From: an uncultured Elusimicrobiales bacterium
GTDB lineage: Bacteria; Elusimicrobiota; Elusimicrobia; Elusimicrobiales; Elusimicrobiaceae
Assembly: GCA_934667625.1 (NCBI GenBank)
Contig: CAKUMH010000001.1
Span: 153,333 to 217,332 of the forward strand
Length of the DNA stretch: 64,000 nt
Direction of reading: 5' to 3'
Part shown: piece after piece, positions 1 through 7,692 of the stretch
How the letters are laid out: each line of letters starts with the position of its first letter
Numbering within the stretch: the first letter of the stretch is position 1
The notes under the pieces: model-generated
The model's input: only the letters and a program-made list of their open reading frames with translations
Database searches by the model: none
Told to the model about the DNA's origin: nothing
Position numbers and translations under genes: made by a program

Positions 1-430
1 GGCCCAAATCCACCCGGGCACAAATGTGACTCCCGGCCAGGGAACCTTCCTCGTGCGAGCAATCCACCGCGCCGTTTTCTACATCTACCACAAACCATTT
101 GGGCAGTTTATTGTGCTGCACCCGTAACTGGGAACCTTCCAGCGTATACGTGTAATGCGCACAGGTCATTTCCACCTGCTCTGCACTGCGCGTGACCGGG
201 CAAGGCAAGTCCACCCCCAAGCGGGTGAAATCCGGCGTGTAGGCGCCATGGTGCTCTTTATAAACGGACTCGGAATAAGCCAGGGCTTTACCCAAATCCA
301 CGGCGCGCTGCGCCGCAACCACCGTTTGGTGCTTTTTATACTGCGGCCAACCCAGCGCAATACCAAAACCGCAAATCATCACAAGCAGTAAGACAATCGT
401 GTGAATGGAACCGCGTTGTCCAAGTTTCAT
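1..430 (-). CDS. Pilin-like membrane-anchored protein, partial (runs off left edge)
   Basis: The reading frame opens at ATG 428-430 behind a good ribosome site (AGGAGA, 435-440) and stays open to base 1, so the C-terminus is outside the window. About 143 residues are visible. A short basic N-terminus is followed by a hydrophobic helix at about residues 10-27 (TIVLLLVMICGFGIALGW), then a helical charged stretch and a cysteine-containing globular part. This is the layout of type IV pilins and pseudopilins, and two clear pilins occur elsewhere in the window. The canonical GFTLIE cleavage motif with Glu at +5 is absent, so it may be a minor pseudopilin or simply a membrane-anchored protein. The function is inferred from architecture only. 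Confidence 0.6.
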   Translation of the reverse strand, partial: MKLGQRGSIHTIVLLLVMICGFGIALGWPQYKKHQTVVAAQRAVDLGKALAYSESVYKEHHGAYTPDFTRLGVDLPCPVTRSAEQVEMTCAHYTYTLEGSQLRVQHNKLPKWFVVDVENGAVDCSHEEGSLAGSHICARVDLG

Positions 431-473
431 ATATTCTCCTTCCCTGCAATTTTTTATATTGTAGCAAAAACCC

Positions 474-1421
474 TCAGTGATACGGCAAAATGTTGGGGTG
501 TATGCCGCGCACCTTGGTAATATACAAAAATTTGCCGGTGCGGTAGCCCTTTTCCAACGCCGGCGAAAGGACTACCAGCGTAACTGCCAAAATAATCAGC
601 ACCACCCCAAACGCCGTGGAACGCGTGAACGGTTCGTGAAATACGACGACGCCCACCGTCATGGCGGTGACCGGTTCCATGGCGCCCAGCACGGAAGCAA
701 AGGTGGACCCGAGCTCTTTAATAGCCACGATAAGCGTTAAATTGGAAACGACCGTGGGCACCAAGGCAAGCCATGTTAAATTAAGCCCGCAAGACCAATC
801 CGGCGGCACCTGCAACTGCCCGAGGGCAGCGGTACCAATCCCCAAAAACAACACGGTAAACAGAAACATATATAGCGTCAAGCGCGTGGAACCCATATTT
901 TTGACACAGGACTTATTGACGGAAATGATATAAATCCCGTACGAGAGGCCGGAGAGAACCGCAAGTAAAATGCCCGTGGCACTCACGCCGCCCGCCTTGC
1001 CGTTAAGAGACAAGAGCGCCACCCCTACCACCGCCAGCAAAATGGCCAACATCGTCCACCAGGAGTTCTTTTCCTTAAAAACAAAAATCATAATGAGCGC
1101 CACAAACACCGGGTACAGGAACATCATCGTGGTGGCAATACCGCTGGACAAATAATGGTAGGACCAAAACAGAAACACGGCGGAACCAATATAAAGTAAG
1201 CTGAGACCAGCGAGCACCAGCATTTCTTTAACCGTCACCCGCAGGCCGCGTTTAGCCAGCAGGGCGTAGGCGCCCAACAGCACCGAGGCAAACAAAAAAC
1301 GGTAAAACAAAATAGACGGGATATTCATGCCCGCCGATAATAACGGCAACGTAAACAGCGGAATCAGCCCAAAAGTGGCCGAAGTAATAATGCCGCAAAA
1401 AAATCCTTTCCAATTAAGCAT
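474..1421 (-). CDS. EamA/DMT-family drug/metabolite transporter
   Basis: A 315-residue protein made almost entirely of hydrophobic helices. About ten can be counted, in two five-helix halves, which is the standard EamA/DMT layout of inner-membrane exporters of metabolites or amino acids. The second half carries the typical stretch ASVLGAMEPVTAMTVGVVVF followed by a short amphipathic loop and HEPFT. The start is ATG 1419-1421. No ribosome site precedes it, but a -10-like TACAAT lies at 1429-1434, seven bases upstream, so a leaderless transcript is plausible. The gene lies between pgm and the pilin-like gene on the same strand, but a strong terminator after pgm isolates it. The substrate cannot be told from sequence. 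Confidence 0.85.
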   Translation of the reverse strand: MLNWKGFFCGIITSATFGLIPLFTLPLLSAGMNIPSILFYRFLFASVLLGAYALLAKRGLRVTVKEMLVLAGLSLLYIGSAVFLFWSYHYLSSGIATTMMFLYPVFVALIMIFVFKEKNSWWTMLAILLAVVGVALLSLNGKAGGVSATGILLAVLSGLSYGIYIISVNKSCVKNMGSTRLTLYMFLFTVLFLGIGTAALGQLQVPPDWSCGLNLTWLALVPTVVSNLTLIVAIKELGSTFASVLGAMEPVTAMTVGVVVFHEPFTRSTAFGVVLIILAVTLVVLSPALEKGYRTGKFLYITKVRGIHPNILPYH

Positions 1422-1463
1422 ATCTAATATTGTATCTTTCTTTTCTCCGCGTTCCTAGTACGC

Positions 1464-1491
1464 AAAAAGGCCCCGGCAGTACCGGGGCCTT
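1464..1491 (-). terminator. Rho-independent terminator of pgm
   Basis: The inverted repeat AAGGCCCCGG / CCGGGGCCTT (1467-1476 and 1482-1491, 5-nt loop) is followed on the minus strand by a T run from bases 1464-1468. It sits just past the pgm stop. Confidence 0.85.
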
Positions 1492-1507
1492 CAAAACTGC
1501 TTGTCTC

Positions 1508-3052
1508 CTAGGCCAAGAGTCGCTGGGCTTGCGCAAGCAGCTCCTCTAAGTGTTTTTGGCTGACGAAGGTTTCGGCATAGATTTTTAAGATATTTTCCGT
1601 GCCGGAAGGCCGCACCAGGAACCAGGAACATTGCAGGTATACCTTGATGCCGTCCGTATCCCGCACGCGGGTGACGCGTTCGCCGGCCACTTGGTGCAGG
1701 GTTTCAAAATCGGACGCTTTAAGCGCCTTGACCCGCTTTTTGGTGGCCTCATCCGTCGGCACATCTACCCGCGTGTAGTAGGGAGTGCCGTGTTTGTCCG
1801 TCAGGCGGTTGTACAGCTCCGCCACGTCTCCCTCCTTGGCGGTAATTTCCATAAGCAGGCACACGGCTAAAATACCGTCCTTTTCCGGGGTCCACCCACT
1901 GACCGACATGCCTGCACTTTCTTCGCCTGCGAGCACGTATTTGCGCTTTAAAATCCCTTCTACAAAATACTTAAAGCCCACGTTGACTTCGTCCAACTTA
2001 AGGCCGTATTCGTCTGCAATACGGTCCAGCAGAGAGGTAGTGCCTAAGGTACGCCCAATGGAATGGGCATCGCGCACCTTGTGGTGGCGGTATAGATAAT
2101 CCGCCATGACACACAAAGCGTGGTTGGGGGCAATCAAGCCGCCCTTCGGCGTGGCACAGCCGAAGCGGTCTGCATCCGGGTCGCTGGCGCCGGCAAAATC
2201 ATAGGTGCCGTCTTCCACAAATTTAATAAGCGGAGACATGGGATATTTGGAGGAGGGGTCCATGCGGATTTTACCGTCGTGGTCTATGGGAATAAAATAG
2301 AAAGTGGGGTCTTGCACCTTGCTGACAATTTCCATATTGTCCAAGTGATAACGCTTTTTGATTTCCTCATAAAACGCCAAGCTGCTGCCCCCCAACGGGT
2401 GCACGGCAAATTTTAACGGCGAAGCGGCAATGGCCTTAAAATCCACAAACTTGGCTAACGCGGTGACGTACGGCGTCATGACGTCTTCCTGCACCAAGAG
2501 TCCGTGCGCGCGGGCTTCGTCCAACGGTACGGATTTAATTTGCTCCGGGCGGGCCATGTATTCATTGGCGTATTTTTCAATGACGGACGTGACGGACGAT
2601 TCCGCCGGCCCGCCGTTTGACGGGTTGTATTTCAGCCCCATATCCTGCGGCGGGTTATGGCTGGCGGTGCCGTTTAACGACGCACTGGCACGGCCGTTAA
2701 TAATGGTAAAGGAAAAAACCGGGGTCGGCAGTGGCATATCCGGCAAAATAACTTTGAGCCCGTTGCCGGCCAGCACTTCGGCGCATAAAATGGCCGTATC
2801 GCGCGACATCAGCCGCGTATCTCCCCCCACCAAAAGAGGGCCTTCAATATGGTTTTCCAGGTGAATGCGGGCCACGGCTTGCGCAATCGCCTTGGCGTGC
2901 AACGCACAAAAACCCGTGCCCAACGTTCCCCGGTGCCCCGAGGTGCCAAATTTTACGGGAATAGGAGTTCCCTGCGGGTGGAAAAAGGCCTTTTTGAGTG
3001 CCTCCACATCAATTCGTTCTTTGGTTAAGGTTCCGGCAAGTTCGCTGACCAT
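1508..3052 (-). CDS. pgm: Phosphoglucomutase (alpha-D-phosphohexomutase family)
   Basis: Interconverts glucose 1-phosphate and glucose 6-phosphate in the cytoplasm, linking glycogen breakdown and sugar-nucleotide synthesis to glycolysis. The 514 residues carry the family motifs in order: KFGTSGHRGT near the N-terminus, the catalytic phosphoserine loop TASHNPP, the metal-binding loop DPDADRFG, the sugar-binding GEESAGMS, and the C-terminal phosphate-binding RPSGTEN. The GEESAG form and the overall length fit the Pgm branch better than phosphomannomutase. A strong ribosome site (AAGGAG) lies about 8 nt upstream of ATG 3050-3052. It is monocistronic, with its own terminator. It is a natural partner of the alpha-glucan phosphorylase at 31245, which produces glucose 1-phosphate. 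Confidence 0.95.
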   Translation of the reverse strand: MVSELAGTLTKERIDVEALKKAFFHPQGTPIPVKFGTSGHRGTLGTGFCALHAKAIAQAVARIHLENHIEGPLLVGGDTRLMSRDTAILCAEVLAGNGLKVILPDMPLPTPVFSFTIINGRASASLNGTASHNPPQDMGLKYNPSNGGPAESSVTSVIEKYANEYMARPEQIKSVPLDEARAHGLLVQEDVMTPYVTALAKFVDFKAIAASPLKFAVHPLGGSSLAFYEEIKKRYHLDNMEIVSKVQDPTFYFIPIDHDGKIRMDPSSKYPMSPLIKFVEDGTYDFAGASDPDADRFGCATPKGGLIAPNHALCVMADYLYRHHKVRDAHSIGRTLGTTSLLDRIADEYGLKLDEVNVGFKYFVEGILKRKYVLAGEESAGMSVSGWTPEKDGILAVCLLMEITAKEGDVAELYNRLTDKHGTPYYTRVDVPTDEATKKRVKALKASDFETLHQVAGERVTRVRDTDGIKVYLQCSWFLVRPSGTENILKIYAETFVSQKHLEELLAQAQRLLA

Positions 3053-3164
3053 AGAAAAGCTCCTTTTCGGTTAAAATTAAAAGAAAATCCGCCTGGGCGG
3101 GTTGCACTGCCTTCCGTCTTTTTCTATCATATTATATATCTTAAATTTTCGCAACGGAGAAACC

Positions 3165-3863
3165 ATGAAAAAATTGCTTACTTTTTTATTCGCCCTTTTT
3201 GTCCTGACGGGCTACAGCGCAGCCGCCAACATTGCGGATGATTTCCGCGCCCATTATTCTGCCTCTACTGACTTGTCCGCCTACAACAAAGATATTAACG
3301 CCATGATCGGACTAGCGGATTTCCACACCGGAAAAGGGACCACCTTCCCCGGGTTTGACGTTGGGGCGTCCTTCGCCGCGATTAAGCCTTCCTCCAAAAA
3401 CACGATTACTTCGGACGATTACTTGTATGTGGGTTTTCTGTCCGCGGAGACCAAAATTCCGGTGGTCAATTTGGGCGTTGTGGTGCGCGGAACGGACATG
3501 AACGGATTTTCCTCGCTGGGCGGCGGATTAAAATATAACTTTGGTTTGTTTGACACCATTCACGTCTCCGTGGCCGGATTTTACGACCGCGGCCAAACCG
3601 ATTGGTACACCACCGACCATTATTCCGCTTCGGCGGTGGCATCCATGAACGTGCTGTTCCTAACGCCTTATGTGGGGCTTGGGTACGACTACGGCGAACT
3701 AAAAACCAAGGACGTTTTGCCCGAACGCTCCACCAAAGACGGCGCCCTGCGCTACACGGTGGGCGTGAATATGAAACCGTTTCCATTTGTGTATGTGTTT
3801 GCCGCGTACACCCAAACAAACGACAACCACGGCCTGCAAGGCGGGGTAGGGCTCAATTTTTAA
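3165..3863 (+). CDS. Exported small outer-membrane beta-barrel-like protein
   Basis: A 232-residue protein with a classic signal peptide (MKKLLTFLFALFVLTGYSAAA). The mature part alternates short hydrophobic and polar stretches, is rich in Gly, Tyr and Phe, and ends in an aromatic residue (GLQGGVGLNF), as in small outer-membrane barrels. The ATG at 3165 is preferred over upstream in-frame codons because a GGAGA ribosome site (3156-3160) precedes it and it gives a proper signal peptide. Its stop is one base before the murB start, so the two are probably co-transcribed and translationally coupled. No specific porin family is recognised. The outer-membrane location is inferred. Confidence 0.75.
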   Translation: MKKLLTFLFALFVLTGYSAAANIADDFRAHYSASTDLSAYNKDINAMIGLADFHTGKGTTFPGFDVGASFAAIKPSSKNTITSDDYLYVGFLSAETKIPVVNLGVVVRGTDMNGFSSLGGGLKYNFGLFDTIHVSVAGFYDRGQTDWYTTDHYSASAVASMNVLFLTPYVGLGYDYGELKTKDVLPERSTKDGALRYTVGVNMKPFPFVYVFAAYTQTNDNHGLQGGVGLNF

Positions 3864-3864
3864 T

Positions 3865-4764
3865 ATGGATTACAAACAAGAACTAAAAGCCTTTTTGGGC
3901 GAAAACTGTCTGCTCCGCGAGCCCATGGCCAAGCATACCACGTACCGCACCGGTGGCCCGGCGGAGGCGTATGTCTATCCGCAGACGCAGGAAGAGTGGA
4001 GCTTTGTGTTAAAACTGGCCCGCACGGAAAATGTTCCGCTGCGGGTGATTGGGTTCGGCTCTAACATTTTGGTGGGCAGCGGCGGCATTGGCGGCATTGT
4101 GTGTGCCACCAAACGGATGAATCAAATTTCTTTAGACGGGGAACACGTCAAAGCACAAGCCGGGGCCGCCTTGGATAAAGTGTGCGAAATGACCGTTTCC
4201 GCGGGCCTTTGCGGCATGGAGAAACTTTCCGGCATTCCGGGGAGCATTGGCGGAGCTGTGTATATGAACGCGGGAGCCTTTGGACAAGAGACCTTTGATT
4301 GCCTGGAATACTTCAACGTGATAGATTTGGAAGGCCGTCCGGCCACGCTTTTAGAGGAAGAAGTGGTGCACGCCTACCGCCATGTGGAAGGATTGGAGAA
4401 CCGCATTATTCTTTCGGCCGGATTTAAATTGCAAAAAGGCGATTTTACCGCGTTAAGCGAAGCGCGCAACACTGTGCTGCATAAACGCATTGAAAAACAA
4501 CCGCTGGATTTGCCGTCCGCCGGGAGCGTATTCAAACGCCCGGTGGGGGATTATGCCTCGCGCCTGATAGACGACACCGGCCTGCGCGGATTGTCCGTAG
4601 GTGGGGCCAAGGTGTCGGAAAAGCATGCGGGGTTTATTGTTAATTTCAACCACGCCACGCCGGAGGACATCAAGACGCTTATGGAGGCCGTGCGCGAAAA
4701 AGTGAAAGAAAAACACGGCATTGAGTTGGAGTTGGAGCAAATTTTGTGGGGAAAATTTAATTAA
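3865..4764 (+). CDS. murB: UDP-N-acetylenolpyruvoylglucosamine reductase
   Basis: Catalyses the NADPH-dependent second committed step of peptidoglycan precursor synthesis, reducing UDP-GlcNAc-enolpyruvate to UDP-MurNAc with FAD. The 299 residues show the FAD-binding segment with GFGSNILVG and SGIPGSIGGAVYMNAGAFG, the substrate loop PSAGSVFKRP containing the catalytic serine, and a C-terminal E-L-E-Q-I-L-W-G with the catalytic glutamate. The short form lacking the extra C-terminal tyrosine loop corresponds to type II MurB. The start follows the preceding stop by one base and has no Shine-Dalgarno sequence of its own, so coupling to the barrel gene is likely. Confidence 0.95.
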   Translation: MDYKQELKAFLGENCLLREPMAKHTTYRTGGPAEAYVYPQTQEEWSFVLKLARTENVPLRVIGFGSNILVGSGGIGGIVCATKRMNQISLDGEHVKAQAGAALDKVCEMTVSAGLCGMEKLSGIPGSIGGAVYMNAGAFGQETFDCLEYFNVIDLEGRPATLLEEEVVHAYRHVEGLENRIILSAGFKLQKGDFTALSEARNTVLHKRIEKQPLDLPSAGSVFKRPVGDYASRLIDDTGLRGLSVGGAKVSEKHAGFIVNFNHATPEDIKTLMEAVREKVKEKHGIELELEQILWGKFN

Positions 4765-4799
4765 TTTTTCCTATATAAAATGAATCCTGCGAAAAAAAG

Positions 4800-4828
4800 T
4801 TGACGGCGTGCCTCAATTAAGCTAAAAT
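4800..4828 (+). promoter_or_regulatory. Sigma70-type promoter of tRNA-Asp
   Basis: TTGACG (4800-4805) and TAAAAT (4823-4828) are separated by 17 bp, a near-consensus promoter ending 18 bp before the tRNA. Confidence 0.8.
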
Positions 4829-4846
4829 ATATCTGTAGCAAGTAAA

Positions 4847-4921
4847 GGAGTCGTGGTGTAGCCTGGTTAACACGCTGCCCTGTCAAGGCAGAGACCGCGA
4901 GTTCGAATCTCGTCGACTCCG
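4847..4921 (+). tRNA. tRNA-Asp (GTC)
   Basis: The 75-nt cloverleaf has a 7-bp acceptor stem GGAGTCG / CGACTCC, a D arm, an anticodon loop reading CTGTCAA (anticodon GTC), and the T loop GTTCGAATC. It has its own promoter and terminator. CCA is not encoded. It borders the AT-rich insert that begins about 230 bp downstream. Confidence 0.96.
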
Positions 4922-4948
4922 TATTTTAGTTTTGAATTATTAGCATTT

Positions 4949-4985
4949 ATCCCCGTTAGACGATTTGTCCGACGGGGATTTTTTT
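4949..4985 (+). terminator. Terminator of tRNA-Asp
   Basis: The stem ATCCCCGT / ACGGGGAT (4949-4956, 4972-4979) is followed by a run of T (4979-4985). The rest of the gap up to about 5150 is AT-rich with no gene seen. Confidence 0.85.
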
Positions 4986-5150
4986 ATGCGCGACTTTAAG
5001 CATGCGGTTTTTGGCAGGTTTTTGGAAATTATGGAGAATTTTTTGTTTTTATGCTGACGGGACTAGGTAGGAAGTGGTTTCATAACATCTAGAAAGAGGC
5101 ATTTTGATACAATATATTTGCACATAATAGAATATCAGTTTATAACCACT

Positions 5151-6407
5151 ATGAATATACTAATAGATATTATAGAAGAAAAATTTACGGAATATCTAAT
5201 TTTTCATCTCTCTGAAAAGTTATCTTTACCTATTCTCATTTTAAAGGCATTAGAGGATTCGTTGCAGCAGAGGTTTCATCAATCCGATATCCTCAAATTC
5301 CGAATATACAAACCTGAACAGTTATGTGCATTTTATATAAAACCAGCAAGTTTACACGAATTATCTGAAACCGGTTTAGAAATTCCTTATATGAGAATCG
5401 AAATTTGGACACCGCCCACAATACAAGATATCAATCTAATGTCTCCCGTTTGTGTTCAATATCTTGATTTTAAGTACACTGATACTTATTCTATCAAATA
5501 CCAAATTAAAAAATTAGCACAAAAAACTAAAAATAAATTCACGATTGAAATCAAAACCTTCTTTATTCCCGCAAATATTTTTGAAAATATTTTCATTAAA
5601 TTAGCCCATTTATGCAATTCAGGATGCGATACTAGATATCTGCAAGAAACTAAACTTGAAGATTCTCATTATGTGAGTGGTTCAATTTTTGAGTGTAAAA
5701 TATGCGGAAAAAAATTTGCATGTACCTGCTGTCAAAAGGGTATCTTAGAATATATAACTCAAACAAAAGATAAAAGCAACTATTTAAATGATCCTTGTAT
5801 AGATTATAATTACCCCTTTGAAATTAAGAAAATCACTCTCCTTGAAAATCTTCATTATCTGCCTAATATTTGTCATATCTGCACACAACAAATCCCATTT
5901 TTTCACAATTATAGCTTTGCAACAAGCACTTTCGCTAGCAAATATTATCCATATATTGAGAATATGGCATTCCAAAAAGGGGCAAAAAGATTCGAGATCA
6001 ATCAAGTAGCAATATGGCGAGAAGCTGAAAATTGCATACGTGAAAAGATGAACTATCCCAAAATAGGCGAAAAATGGATTAATGAAACGTTCCTTTATAA
6101 CATTCTTAAAAATTTATTTGCAGATTATCAAATCATTAGAGAAGCATCTCCAAGTTTTCTCGGTAAATTAAGATTAGATTTTTTTATACCTGAACTTTCC
6201 CTCGCTATAGAATATCAGGGGGAGCAACATTTTCATCCAGTACAGAGATTTGGAGGAGAAGAATCTTTTGTCGCTGGGAAACAAAGAGATTTGACCAAAC
6301 AAAAATTATGTAAGAAAAATTCTATAACCTTGGTGTATTTCAATTATTTTGAAGAACTTGATGAATCTCTTGTGGAAAGAAAGCTAAAAAAATTCATCAA
6401 AAAATAG
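5151..6407 (+). CDS. Zinc-finger protein with C-terminal Vsr/PD-(D/E)XK-like nuclease domain
   Basis: 418 residues from ATG 5151; a TTG at 5118 would add 11. The gene is very AT-rich compared with its neighbours. The middle part carries cysteine pairs (CKICGKKFACTCC, and CHIC further on) that suggest a zinc ribbon. The C-terminal 90 residues read LRLDFFIPELSLAIEYQGEQ, then HFHPV, FGG, ESF and QRDLTKQKLC. This is the pattern of the Vsr-like/homing-endonuclease fold found in phage and element-borne nucleases, where the D, E and Q residues form the active site. The first 160 residues resemble nothing I recognise. The position just after tRNA-Asp and the base composition indicate acquisition by transfer. 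A defence or homing role is inferred. Confidence 0.6.
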   Translation: MNILIDIIEEKFTEYLIFHLSEKLSLPILILKALEDSLQQRFHQSDILKFRIYKPEQLCAFYIKPASLHELSETGLEIPYMRIEIWTPPTIQDINLMSPVCVQYLDFKYTDTYSIKYQIKKLAQKTKNKFTIEIKTFFIPANIFENIFIKLAHLCNSGCDTRYLQETKLEDSHYVSGSIFECKICGKKFACTCCQKGILEYITQTKDKSNYLNDPCIDYNYPFEIKKITLLENLHYLPNICHICTQQIPFFHNYSFATSTFASKYYPYIENMAFQKGAKRFEINQVAIWREAENCIREKMNYPKIGEKWINETFLYNILKNLFADYQIIREASPSFLGKLRLDFFIPELSLAIEYQGEQHFHPVQRFGGEESFVAGKQRDLTKQKLCKKNSITLVYFNYFEELDESLVERKLKKFIKK

Positions 6408-6457
6408 TTTATTTTGTTTCATCCAATCAAGAATACGAATAGAGAGTAATTTTTTGA

Positions 6458-6907
6458 GTGTGCAATCTGCCCACACGTATTGCCGCCACTCATCCCTACC
6501 AAGCGTATAACATTTTACCTCTCGTAGATTTTTGGGCGCGCCGTATCGCAAACCCGGATAAGCAGACTATTTTTATTACTGTTTTGACGGATATAGAGGA
6601 CTCCACCGGAAAAAAACACAACCTGGGCATAATCGGATCTACAAGTTTTATTGCGGCCCAAAAAGCGGCCTTTGAGTTGGCCCACCAAGTTAATCCCGCT
6701 ATCCAATGGGCCCCGGATGCTACTGCAACAGCAAACCAAGAACAAGAGGGGTCCCGGCTGCTGCAAAGGATGATAGGAACCTACATTCCCGAAAGCGTTT
6801 ACGATAAATATGATAAGTTAAAAGAAAACAAACGGAAACATAAAACTAAACGTCTTATAGAAGAAAGGAACAATGACTCTTACAAAATTATTCATTTAGA
6901 TAAATAA
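6458..6907 (+). CDS. Hypothetical protein, 149 aa
   Basis: An open frame starting at GTG 6458, 50 bp after the nuclease-like gene and on the same strand. An AGAGAG stretch at 6441-6446 may serve as a ribosome site. The N-terminal two thirds look like a small folded domain (HPYQAYNILPLVDFWARR, then FITVLTDIEDSTGKKHNLG). The tail is strongly basic (KLKENKRKHKTKR) and could bind nucleic acid. The family is not recognised. It may be a full small protein or the remnant of a larger one, and it could be an accessory of the preceding gene. Confidence 0.45.
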   Translation: MCNLPTRIAATHPYQAYNILPLVDFWARRIANPDKQTIFITVLTDIEDSTGKKHNLGIIGSTSFIAAQKAAFELAHQVNPAIQWAPDATATANQEQEGSRLLQRMIGTYIPESVYDKYDKLKENKRKHKTKRLIEERNNDSYKIIHLDK

Positions 6908-6924
6908 ACCGTACTTCTTTTCTT

Positions 6925-6952
6925 ACGCTCCCTGCAAATCCCCAGGGAGCGT
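6925..6952. terminator. Stem-loop after the AT-rich insert, possible weak terminator
   Basis: A perfect 10-bp stem ACGCTCCCTG / CAGGGAGCGT (6925-6934, 6943-6952) with an 8-nt loop. Only weak T-rich flanks are present, so termination is uncertain. The 150 bp to the next gene hold no clear gene. Confidence 0.5.
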
Positions 6953-7106
6953 ATTATAAAGCCATGCCCCCGCCCAAGAACAGGCCAAAGACAGCCAAAG
7001 GACGCTCCTAATCAGGCCAGCCAAACCTCTGCTCAAGCCAATTCCGAAAGACCCGGCCCAACCGTCAAATCCGCCAAAACGCTCCCCAGCCAGGGCCGAT
7101 TTAACT

Positions 7107-7595
7107 TTAATATCCCCGCGTGCCGTTTAAAGACTCATCGTTGTCAATCCAGTCCTGCACTTGCACAACACGGTAGTCGTTTTCCGTGTCGCGGATGACT
7201 ACTTTCTCTATCCCCGCGTTAATGACCATACGCTTGCACATGGAACAGCTGGAGGAATTTTTAATATATTCCCCAGTGTCCGCTTCGCGCCCGGAAAGGT
7301 ACAGGGTGGCGCCCAGCATTTTATCGCGCGGGGCGCTGATAATGGCGTTGGCCTCGGCGTGGACACTGCGGCACAGCTCGTAACGCTCCCCCCGCGGAAT
7401 GTTTAACTGTTGGCGGATACAGACGCCCAAATCGCTGCAATTTTTGCGGCCCCGCGGCGCCCCCACATAGCCGGTGGAAATGACTTCGTCATTTTTGACA
7501 ATCACCGCACCGTAACGACGGCGCAAACAGGTGCCGCGCTTGGAAACAACATCCGCTAAATCCAAATAGTAATTTATTTTGTCGCGTCTTTGCAT
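7107..7595 (-). CDS. Deoxycytidylate (dCMP) deaminase
   Basis: Zinc-dependent deamination of dCMP to dUMP, feeding dTMP synthesis. The 162 residues contain the cytidine/deoxycytidylate deaminase zinc site: the HAE motif in SVHAEANAI and the second motif CSMC (residues in SSSCSMCKRMVI). An N-terminal LRRRYGAVIVKNDEVISTGY matches the ComEB/dCMP deaminase family. A Ser stands where Pro usually precedes the first Cys of the PCxxC motif. The start is ATG 7593-7595. The gene is divergent from the POTRA barrel gene, sharing a 97-bp intergenic region that carries a 20-bp palindrome. Confidence 0.92.
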   Translation of the reverse strand: MQRRDKINYYLDLADVVSKRGTCLRRRYGAVIVKNDEVISTGYVGAPRGRKNCSDLGVCIRQQLNIPRGERYELCRSVHAEANAIISAPRDKMLGATLYLSGREADTGEYIKNSSSCSMCKRMVINAGIEKVVIRDTENDYRVVQVQDWIDNDESLNGTRGY

Positions 7596-7654
7596 AAAGG
7601 GATCCCCTCCTGGTTCTTTGCCCGTTATTATAGCAAATATACCGCGCGCAACAA

Positions 7655-7674
7655 ATTACTTACCGGTAAGTAAT
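7655..7674. promoter_or_regulatory. 20-bp perfect palindrome, probable repressor operator
   Basis: ATTACTTACCGGTAAGTAAT is a perfect dyad with no spacer. It ends six bases before the -10 box TATAAT (7681-7686) of the barrel gene at 7693 and therefore covers the -35 region. The size and symmetry fit a dimeric TetR-type regulator. No candidate regulator gene is adjacent. Confidence 0.7.
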
Positions 7675-7692
7675 AAAAGATATAATTTATAT

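Noticed and set aside
4847..5150. tRNA-Asp as the attachment site of a genomic island at 5.1-6.9 kb
   Set aside because: No second copy of the tRNA 3' end and no integrase was found downstream.
6961..7106. Proline/lysine-rich open stretch between the insert and the dCMP deaminase gene
   Set aside because: Coding-like composition but no start, ribosome site or recognisable domain; at most the end of a decayed gene.
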